Below, piece after piece: positions 1 through 6,459 of a stretch of 20,863 bases of DNA. How positions within the stretch are numbered: position 1 is the first letter of the stretch; the number at the start of each line of letters is the position of its first letter. The notes under the pieces were generated by a model, which worked only from the letters and a program-made list of their open reading frames with translations, ran no database searches and had not been told where the DNA came from. Position numbers and translations under genes: made by a program. The stretch covers positions 1-20,863 of the forward strand of contig DGQF01000004.1 in the NCBI GenBank assembly GCA_002389675.1. Reading direction: 5' to 3'. Source of the DNA: Gammaproteobacteria bacterium UBA4421 (lineage in GTDB: Bacteria; Pseudomonadota; Gammaproteobacteria; Pseudomonadales; Azotimanducaceae).

Positions 1-74
1 CAAGTAGAGCACCGTTAATCTGTCTGAGTGCACAAAACAGGGCAGAAAACAAAACAGATAAATATTTTATTTAA

Positions 75-90
75 CATAATATATATTATG
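75..90. repeat. Perfect 16-bp AT-rich palindrome
   Basis: The sequence CATAATATATATTATG equals its own reverse complement. It sits in an AT-rich patch of the non-coding region after the operon. It could be a regulator-binding site, or overlapping -10-like elements on both strands, since it contains TATAAT-like hexamers. There is no evidence which of these it is, and low complexity makes a chance origin possible. Confidence 0.5.
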
Positions 91-123
91 CGCAAAATTG
101 GCTGGCCCGCGAATCGGTTTGGC

Positions 124-168
124 AAACCTGCGCCTACTGCGACGGTTGCTCTGCACTCCCGCAGGTTT
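124..168. repeat. 9-bp inverted repeat with 27-nt loop
   Basis: AAACCTGCG at 124-132 is exactly complementary to CGCAGGTTT at 160-168. Read on the minus strand, it lies about 40 nt past the stop codon of the last glycosyltransferase gene. It could form an RNA stem at the end of the operon transcript, but the loop is long and no U-tract follows, so a standard intrinsic terminator is not supported. Confidence 0.4.
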
Positions 169-209
169 CCGCTAACATACCGCACCAATCTGCCCACAGC
201 AGAATCCGG

Positions 210-1406
210 TTAACGCGTCGATTGAAGTGCCGAATCAGTTCGCTCAACCACGTTTTGCCAATCATGCTGGGACGCAAACGCAAGACTGGCTTTGGCCATC
301 TTTTCGCGAAGGCTCACGTCGGTACACAGGTCACGTAATGCCTGATAGAGCTCGTCCTGATTTTCACCGTCGACCACAAAGCCCGTTGTTTGATGCCGCA
401 CGGCTTCTGATTGACCGCCGCTATTACCGGCTATCGATGCGGTGCACGCAGCCGCCGCCTCAAGGAATACAATTCCAAAACCCTCGATCATCGGGCCTGA
501 TTGGATAGAGGGCATCATGTGAATATCGGCGCTTGCAAATAACAACTTTTTTTCGCTCTCATCAATCCGGCCCAAAAACCTAACATGCTCTTCGAGTTTC
601 AACTCCTGGGTTAAATCCACCAAAGCCTGATACTCAGGACCTTCGCTTGCCATAACCAGCATAATGGGCAACCCCTCCCCTAGCGCTCTGGCAACGGCTC
701 TTATGACCCCGGCATGATTTTTTCTTTGCTCCATACGCGCGACTGAAAAAACCAGCACGGTCTCTTTAGACACGCCCAGAGCCTGCCTTTTTTCAGCACA
801 TATTCGTGCATCAAAATGATAGTCTGTAACCTTCACTCCCGGATGGATTACGCTCATGTTTTTAAGCTTGACTGTCTGATCGACCATCGAAGCCGTATTT
901 TGGCTATTTACAATGACAAGATCCGCGCTCTTTAGAACAAATAAGGTAATTGCTTTTAAAAGGCCACTTGTACTTGCAACGTTCAATTCCTCGCCATGTA
1001 CGTAGACAATCAATTTAGCTTTAGAGGGGTGAAGCCGCCGCAGGATCGCGGGTATGATCCCTTCGTAAAAGGGACGAACACAATGGAATCTGACCGGATC
1101 GCCGCCGATTAGCCGCCGAAGTTCAAAAAAATGTTGGCGTAACACCCGCCAAGTAGCGCCACTGGTGAGTGAAAAATGGGTTATTGGTGCCAGCGAGCGC
1201 CTGAAACGCACCGATTGATGTTTTTGTGCGTCAAATTGACGCAGTGTCTCAACATCCTCATGTTTAGCCCGGCGCGTCACAAACAATACCGGGCGCGACC
1301 AACGACGATAAACCTCGTAAAGCCACGTATGAGCGCCGCCTAGTGCTGGTGGTGCGTCAAAAGAAATAACAACGTCTTTGGCGTCTTGCGCTCGCGGCCC
1401 ACTCAT
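210..1406 (-). CDS. GT4-family glycosyltransferase, last gene of the XrtA polysaccharide run
   Basis: This 398-residue protein is a probable cytoplasmic, nucleotide-sugar-dependent retaining glycosyltransferase of the GT-B fold. The N-terminal acceptor half includes a glycine-rich turn near residues 20-25 (PPALGGAHTW) and a His-Gly pair near 137 (YVHGEEL). The C-terminal donor half begins near SVARMEQRKNH (about 221-231) and carries the E-x7-E motif typical of GT4 (EGFGIVFLE, Glu308 and Glu316). The ATG overlaps the TGA of the upstream ligase gene by 4 bases (ATGA), which fixes the start and implies translational coupling. No signal peptide or membrane segment is seen. The family is clear; the sugar transferred cannot be told from sequence. 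Confidence 0.88.
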   Translation of the reverse strand: MSGPRAQDAKDVVISFDAPPALGGAHTWLYEVYRRWSRPVLFVTRRAKHEDVETLRQFDAQKHQSVRFRRSLAPITHFSLTSGATWRVLRQHFFELRRLIGGDPVRFHCVRPFYEGIIPAILRRLHPSKAKLIVYVHGEELNVASTSGLLKAITLFVLKSADLVIVNSQNTASMVDQTVKLKNMSVIHPGVKVTDYHFDARICAEKRQALGVSKETVLVFSVARMEQRKNHAGVIRAVARALGEGLPIMLVMASEGPEYQALVDLTQELKLEEHVRFLGRIDESEKKLLFASADIHMMPSIQSGPMIEGFGIVFLEAAAACTASIAGNSGGQSEAVRHQTTGFVVDGENQDELYQALRDLCTDVSLREKMAKASLAFASQHDWQNVVERTDSALQSTR

Positions 1407-2764
1407 TGGGATAAAGGTAGCCTGCGTCCAATTGGGTCAAGACTAAGGCTCGGTAGGGGTTCCGGTGCTTGATCAGCCAGCGCTTTTTTAAAATAAATGT
1501 TGTGCGCGCAAGCAATGAATAAAACAAGCCAATATAGAATCTCAGCGGTGAAGCGGTTCATAAACGACATACCTATTAAAAAGGTGATGAAAGCACCCTC
1601 GATCGCAACCACCAAAAAATACGCTTCGGCGGCTGCTGTATTCATTAACTGCGCTTTAGTTCTGCGTAAATATATGAAACAGCACAGCACCAAAAGGCAA
1701 AGAATAAAAAATCCGGGGTAGCCCACTTCTGTCAGCGCCTGCAGCCAACTCGAATGTACACTCTTATATTGCGATGTATTTTGATGAACATAAAAATAAT
1801 CCGCGTGCACCATGTTGTAGCCTTGGTAACCCAAACCAAGTGGATAGTCCGCCGCCATTTCAACGGCAGCTTGCCAATACGCCAAGCGACCTTCTCCAGT
1901 TTCGATCCCCGTACTTTCTTGCTGCCCAACAAAGAAAATAGTGTTAAACCGCTCAATCGCATAATCATCGGCAATCACAGCCAGGCCCAAAACCCCCATA
2001 ATTACCATCACACTGATCGCCCCGCGCTGACCGGCTCGCCTTAATTTAGAAAAATAGAAGCAAAAGACCAAGTACATCATACTGACACCAACGGCCAGAA
2101 ATGAGGCTCGACTATTAATCAACACAAGCGCGTTGACGACAAGCGCGGCAGCGCCTAGGTAAAGAACTTTGTAGCCCCAATTTTTTGTTACCCACACATA
2201 ATAAAAAATCAAACTAAGCACAGGTGCTAGTGCAAGGGCCACGCCATTGGCCTCGGGAGAATCAACCGTACCAATACCCTCTACACGAACCCCGCTGTTG
2301 CGACCCAAACCGTATACGTAAAAACCGAAATAAGCGGCGCCCGCGATGTACGTCTGCAGCACAAAACGCAGCCTACTTTCGCTATCGATCAACTTATAGG
2401 CCAACGATATGATGATCACCAACTTTAAAAAATACATCGAATATTCATAATTAAGCTCTGGAGCAATCGCCCAAAAACCTACCATCCAATAAAGACCACA
2501 CAACAGGTAAGTCAATATCAGAGGTACGTTGTTATATAGGGTGTTCGACCGATTGTGGGTCCACGTGCGGATCACGGCAAACGCCATCAGCAGCACCGTA
2601 AAATATGAATATCTAAAATCAGGGACGTTCTCGGACCACCAACGATCAGTGGGATAAACTAGGTAAACCACTTGGTAAAGCGGAAAAGCAATCCATGGGT
2701 GACGCGTCAGAGAGGCAATCACACCTGACAGATACGTCGATAGAAATAGAACTGTGGACAGCAT
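1403..2764 (-). CDS. O-antigen ligase/polymerase-like membrane protein of the XrtA locus
   Basis: This 453-residue polytopic inner-membrane protein has roughly ten or more hydrophobic segments and belongs to the WaaL/Wzy_C (O-antigen ligase) type. Supporting signs are the NSRASFLA segment with Arg219, and a long periplasmic loop (about 275-345) that contains EGRLAYW (Arg293), a P-x-G-x-G turn (YPLGLGYQGYN) and HSSW (His337) before EVGYPGFF. In XrtA loci a ligase-like protein (TIGR03097-like) is expected to polymerise or transfer the exported glycan. Whether this one acts as polymerase, lipid ligase or protein O-glycan ligase is not decidable here. The ATG at 2764 lies 102 bp after the AsnB-like gene, the largest gap in the lower half of the run. 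The end overlaps the next gene by 4 bases. Confidence 0.82.
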   Translation of the reverse strand: MLSTVLFLSTYLSGVIASLTRHPWIAFPLYQVVYLVYPTDRWWSENVPDFRYSYFTVLLMAFAVIRTWTHNRSNTLYNNVPLILTYLLCGLYWMVGFWAIAPELNYEYSMYFLKLVIIISLAYKLIDSESRLRFVLQTYIAGAAYFGFYVYGLGRNSGVRVEGIGTVDSPEANGVALALAPVLSLIFYYVWVTKNWGYKVLYLGAAALVVNALVLINSRASFLAVGVSMMYLVFCFYFSKLRRAGQRGAISVMVIMGVLGLAVIADDYAIERFNTIFFVGQQESTGIETGEGRLAYWQAAVEMAADYPLGLGYQGYNMVHADYFYVHQNTSQYKSVHSSWLQALTEVGYPGFFILCLLVLCCFIYLRRTKAQLMNTAAAEAYFLVVAIEGAFITFLIGMSFMNRFTAEILYWLVLFIACAHNIYFKKALADQAPEPLPSLSLDPIGRRLPLSQ

Positions 2765-2821
2765 AAAACGAGAACTCTATACGTTAATCAGTAACATAGG
2801 ACATTTTCTGATCGACCGTCG

Positions 2822-2836
2822 CGCAAATCCTTTGCG
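2822..2836. repeat. Short perfect hairpin in the gap before the ligase gene
   Basis: CGCAAA at 2822-2827 pairs with TTTGCG at 2831-2836 around a 3-nt loop. The octamer CCTTTGCG of its right side is repeated directly at 2854-2861, 25 bp away. The hairpin lies in the 102-bp gap between the amidotransferase and ligase genes. No U-run follows on the minus strand, so it is more likely an RNA processing or pausing structure, or chance, than a terminator. Confidence 0.35.
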
Positions 2837-2866
2837 ATTGCATAAAACACAAACCTTTGCGTTACG

Positions 2867-4747
2867 CTACTTTTTTTCTGTCCACAACACGAATATTAGC
2901 AGACCCCACAACAGCATATGGTGATCGCGTTCATTGTTTTGGTGTTGCCGCCAAATCAATTTTAATTGAACACTGTCCATATATTCTAAAATAGGGGAAT
3001 TTGGATTGAGCACGGTCAACTCAAAAAGCTCTTTCAATTCATGTCGCAACCATTGGGCAGTCGGTATCGTAAAGCCGCGCTTGGGCGCATTCACGATTTC
3101 CTTAGGCACCCTATTTTTAGCCACATGGCGTAAAAGAATTTTGCTTTTAAATTTGTTCAGCTTAAAGTGCGCCGGTAGCGTCTGCGCAAACTCAATCAAC
3201 CGGTAATCAAGCAAAGGCGCACGCACCTCGAGTGAGTTGCCCATGCTCATGCGATCAACTTTCACAAGCACATCGTCGGTCATATAAAGCTGTATGTCTG
3301 CAAGCTGCGCCTTAGTCAGAGCATCCAACGAGTTGTCCTGATGCCTATAGACTTGTGCAACTTTTTCTAACGAGGTAAACCCGTTGAGACTTGCAATAAA
3401 GGACGGATTGAACAACGTTTTTCTCTCTCGCGCTTTGAGCCAGGACAAATCCTGATGAAAAGCGCCCAAATCGCTCGAGGACAAATTGGACAAAAAAGAT
3501 TTCAACCGCAACGGTTTAGGTAAACGAGGTGAGCTCGGCCAGACGCTTGCGGGCACACCAAACATCAAGCTGCGCATAAGTGGCGGCAGCTTGGATCTAA
3601 TGCGCGACTCCAGTAGGTGGGGCATATAGCGAAAATCGTATCCGCCAAAAGGCTCATCTCCGCCATCGCCAGACAACGCAACGGTGACTTGCTTGCGTGC
3701 CATCTCACATACATACCAAGTAGGGACCACACTAGGGTCCGCTAATGGCTCATCTAAATGAGCGACCACTTTATTTAGCACATCAAGTGCATCCGGTTTA
3801 ACCCTCGTTAGGTGATGATCCGTACCAAAGTGCTTCGCCGTCAGCGCCGCAGCTGAGGACTCATCAAATTCTTTATCATCCACACCAATGGTATTGGTAA
3901 TCACACGGTCCGATTGGGCCGCCATAGCTGACACAACCAAAGAAGAATCAATCCCGCCGGACAGAAATGCCCCTAAAGGCACCTCACTCTCCATTCTGAT
4001 CTTGACCGCATCGCTAAACAGCGGCTCAAAAACCTCTCCCGCTTCATCCAAATTCTTATAGGCGACGTTTTTTGGCTGCATGTGCCAATATTTATTCGAA
4101 CCAAGCGCTCCCGCTGCAAAGCTTATGGTTTGAGCAGGGGACACTTTGTGAACCCCCTCTATAATGGACATTGGCGCAGGCACGTAGCCCAAAGTGAAAT
4201 AACATTCCATCGCTTCGTGGTTCAGTTGCGACGGGGTAGTGGATAAATGCCGCAGGGCGCTCAACTCAGAAGCAAAGCTCAACCGACCACCAAGGTGATG
4301 GTAAAATAGTGGTTTCTTGCCAACCCGATCTCTTGCCATCAAAGCGCGACGCTTTTTAACATCCCAAATAACAAATGCAAACATACCATTGAGGTGCTCG
4401 ACCAATTGGTCACCCCATTGGCGATAACCATGCAGAAGACATTCGGTATCTGATGTGGATTTAAATGTATGGCCGTATTTTTGCAGCGCCGCTCTTACAT
4501 CGCGATAGTTGTAAATTTCACCATTAAAGACAACCGCAATATCCCGCTCTGGCGTCAGCATGGGCTGCTGCCCGCCCGCCAAATCAATGATCGAAAGTCG
4601 TCGATGGCCTAAAGCGGCATGCTCATCTTGCCAATAGCCCGCTTCATCAGGACCGCGATGAAACAATAAATCAGACATACCGCGAACGTTTGCGGTGTCT
4701 GCTGGACCAAGACCGTTTAGATCAATAATCCCTGCGATACCACACAT
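2867..4747 (-). CDS. XrtA-associated asparagine synthetase-like amidotransferase
   Basis: This 626-residue two-domain enzyme resembles glutamine-hydrolysing asparagine synthetase, in the length range of the XrtA/PEP-CTERM amidotransferases (TIGR03108-like). The N-terminal class II glutaminase domain has the nucleophile Cys2 (MCGIAGI), GHRRLSI (Arg50), NGEIYN (75-80) and Asp100. The synthetase domain has the ATP-pyrophosphatase loop SGGIDSS (263-269), followed by SGDGGDEPFGGY. In exopolysaccharide loci such enzymes probably transfer glutamine-derived ammonia to a carboxylated sugar or other acid rather than making free asparagine; that is inference. The ATG at 4747 is required to expose Cys2. 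The gene starts 4 bp after the acyltransferase stop. The C-terminus ends in a run of seven A bases, slippery but intact here. Confidence 0.9.
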   Translation of the reverse strand: MCGIAGIIDLNGLGPADTANVRGMSDLLFHRGPDEAGYWQDEHAALGHRRLSIIDLAGGQQPMLTPERDIAVVFNGEIYNYRDVRAALQKYGHTFKSTSDTECLLHGYRQWGDQLVEHLNGMFAFVIWDVKKRRALMARDRVGKKPLFYHHLGGRLSFASELSALRHLSTTPSQLNHEAMECYFTLGYVPAPMSIIEGVHKVSPAQTISFAAGALGSNKYWHMQPKNVAYKNLDEAGEVFEPLFSDAVKIRMESEVPLGAFLSGGIDSSLVVSAMAAQSDRVITNTIGVDDKEFDESSAAALTAKHFGTDHHLTRVKPDALDVLNKVVAHLDEPLADPSVVPTWYVCEMARKQVTVALSGDGGDEPFGGYDFRYMPHLLESRIRSKLPPLMRSLMFGVPASVWPSSPRLPKPLRLKSFLSNLSSSDLGAFHQDLSWLKARERKTLFNPSFIASLNGFTSLEKVAQVYRHQDNSLDALTKAQLADIQLYMTDDVLVKVDRMSMGNSLEVRAPLLDYRLIEFAQTLPAHFKLNKFKSKILLRHVAKNRVPKEIVNAPKRGFTIPTAQWLRHELKELFELTVLNPNSPILEYMDSVQLKLIWRQHQNNERDHHMLLWGLLIFVLWTEKK

Positions 4748-4751
4748 GCGA

Positions 4752-5330
4752 TCACTCCAAGTATTTCAAAATTTTAGCCGGGTTACCGCCAGCGACCGCG
4801 CCTTTGGGTATCGGCGTTACAACCACAGCTCCCGCTGAAATAATAGCGCCCTCCCCTACATCAGCCATGACAATAGCGCCCTCACCTATCCAACACCCAC
4901 CACCAATTTGAATACGATCGTAATGGTTGCTATCAATTGACAATTCACCTCCATCATTGAAATGCTGGCGCTTGCCGCTGGGTATACTTACCCGGCTCCC
5001 GATCATCGCCGAGGGACCTATTGCCACATGACCTATGACACAGTAATTACCTAATGAAACATGTTTACCCAACGCGACATCACGATGGCTAAAAACCGAA
5101 CCAAAACCCACATGAGATTCCCATGAAAAATTCGGTAGGATCAACGCGTAAAAAGCGGCGCGCAAATATTGTCCAGGCAAATTGGGAATCATCGACAACG
5201 CTTGACTCATACTGACAAAAAGCCGCTCGCTGGAAGTTAGTCGCTCCAAACACGCTAGGACAAGCAAGGGTGACACTAGGACAACCGCGATACTCATGAC
5301 CAGAACCTTAATGAGCTTCGGCATGTTCAC
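4752..5330 (-). CDS. Hexapeptide-repeat (left-handed beta-helix) acyltransferase
   Basis: This protein of about 192 residues has one N-terminal hydrophobic segment (about 8-28), so it is probably membrane-tethered on the cytoplasmic face. It is followed by hexapeptide repeats (for example VALGKHVSLGNYCVIGHVAIG, in pieces across 85-105, and IGGGCWIGEGAIV) and ends with the GGNPAK turn common in maltose/WcaF-type acetyltransferases. His123 in SGKRQH is a candidate catalytic histidine. Its role would be O- or N-acetylation of a sugar in the repeat unit. The GTG start overlaps the upstream TGA (GTGA) and has GGGGAG 5 nt ahead; an ATG two codons later (5324) is the alternative. It sits 4 bp before the amidotransferase gene. 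Confidence 0.83.
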   Translation of the reverse strand: MNMPKLIKVLVMSIAVVLVSPLLVLACLERLTSSERLFVSMSQALSMIPNLPGQYLRAAFYALILPNFSWESHVGFGSVFSHRDVALGKHVSLGNYCVIGHVAIGPSAMIGSRVSIPSGKRQHFNDGGELSIDSNHYDRIQIGGGCWIGEGAIVMADVGEGAIISAGAVVVTPIPKGAVAGGNPAKILKYLE

Positions 5331-6454
5331 AACCGCTCCCCCAGCTTGACGTAAAGTGCGTGATATGACGACACCATTTTGTCGAATGTAAAGTGGTTTA
5401 AAAATCGACGTCTTGCCGCCTGACTCAAGCGGCTGTATTTGCCAGCATCGCCATATGCATCTGCCATGGCACTCACGAGCTCGTCAACATTATCTGACGC
5501 AACAAGCCATCCGGTGGCTTCATTTTCTACCACCTCAGGGTTACCACCCACCTTCGTTGCAATAATTGGCAACCCACAGGACATAGCCTCAAGCAATGCC
5601 ATTGAAGTACCTTCACTAAAACTGGGCAATACAAAAGCGTCAAAACACTGCATTAGCTTCGTCGCATCACCACGATGACCAAGCAAGATAAAGCTGTCTT
5701 CAAGATGAGCCGCAGCGATTTGAGCTCTAAGGGATGGGCCTTCGGGACCGTCCCCAGCAATCACACCCATCACGTTTAACCCCTTCGCTTTTAGCGCAGC
5801 AACCGCTTTAATCAATAGCGAATAGTTCTTAATGCTATCCAAACGACCTACGGAGCCAAATACAAAGGCATCTTTCGGAGCGTTAATTTCTTGCTTCTTC
5901 ACGTCCAACTCGAGGTGCGTTATGGCCTCCACTGCATGACACCCGTTCGGTATGACAATGGTTTTTCTCTCTGCCACGCCCTCATATCGAACCAACCGTC
6001 GTTTAATGTCTTGAGAAACTGCAACAACCTGTTGCGTGCGTGTTTGTATCAGACACCGATTGAACATTTTTCTGAGGGGCTTTTTGACCTCCGGATAAAA
6101 GCGCCCGTGCTCTTCAAACACAAGCTTGACTTTAGGTAACATCCAGCAAGCGATTGCGGCGTAAAACCATGGTGAATATTGATGGGCATGCAACAGCGTA
6201 CAGCGTTTATTTTTTAACAGCGTTTTCAATCTTTGGCTTATCGCAATGTCATAACCAGGTTGCCGCCATAAACAGTCAACCGAAATGCCATGAATACGCA
6301 AATCTGCAGCCCATGCGCCAGGCTCATCCAAACAAACAACAAAAACACGACAATCGGTTTGGCCATTAAAATATTTAGCCATCTCTACAACCAAGCGCTC
6401 CGTTCCCCCCGGGTTGAGCGCCGTCACGACATAACCTATCACCTGCTTAGCCAT
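5327..6454 (-). CDS. GT4-family glycosyltransferase
   Basis: This 375-residue GT-B glycosyltransferase has an N-terminal glycine-rich acceptor loop (VTALNPGGTERL), an acceptor-half HAHQYSP segment and EEHGRFYP. The donor-half entry is FGSVGRLDSIKNY, followed by AGDGPEG and the E-x7-E motif SEGTSMALLEAM (Glu281 and Glu289 from this start). I place the start at the ATG at 6454, 5 bp after the TAA of the upstream gene. A longer frame would begin at a TTG (6475) inside that gene and adds only seven residues. It may fill the Stp2-like slot of XrtA loci by position, but the sequence match to that subfamily is not certain. The substrate is unknown. Confidence 0.87.
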   Translation of the reverse strand: MAKQVIGYVVTALNPGGTERLVVEMAKYFNGQTDCRVFVVCLDEPGAWAADLRIHGISVDCLWRQPGYDIAISQRLKTLLKNKRCTLLHAHQYSPWFYAAIACWMLPKVKLVFEEHGRFYPEVKKPLRKMFNRCLIQTRTQQVVAVSQDIKRRLVRYEGVAERKTIVIPNGCHAVEAITHLELDVKKQEINAPKDAFVFGSVGRLDSIKNYSLLIKAVAALKAKGLNVMGVIAGDGPEGPSLRAQIAAAHLEDSFILLGHRGDATKLMQCFDAFVLPSFSEGTSMALLEAMSCGLPIIATKVGGNPEVVENEATGWLVASDNVDELVSAMADAYGDAGKYSRLSQAARRRFLNHFTFDKMVSSYHALYVKLGERL

Positions 6455-6459
6455 ACCCG

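Larger units (their letters stand above)
1..209. other. Intergenic region downstream of the polysaccharide gene run
   Basis: No convincing gene is seen here; the short open frames on both strands have no recognisable protein character. The region is AT-rich around positions 55 to 100 and contains a perfect 16-bp palindrome (75-90) and a 9-bp inverted repeat (124-132 with 160-168), listed separately. It follows the last glycosyltransferase of the minus-strand run, so it should contain the end of that transcript. I do not see a classical hairpin followed by a T-run in the minus-strand direction. Confidence 0.6.

Noticed and set aside
28..213. Plus-strand open frame of about 61 codons at the left end
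   Set aside because: No protein family character; it runs through the AT palindrome and the inverted repeat, so it is treated as non-coding.
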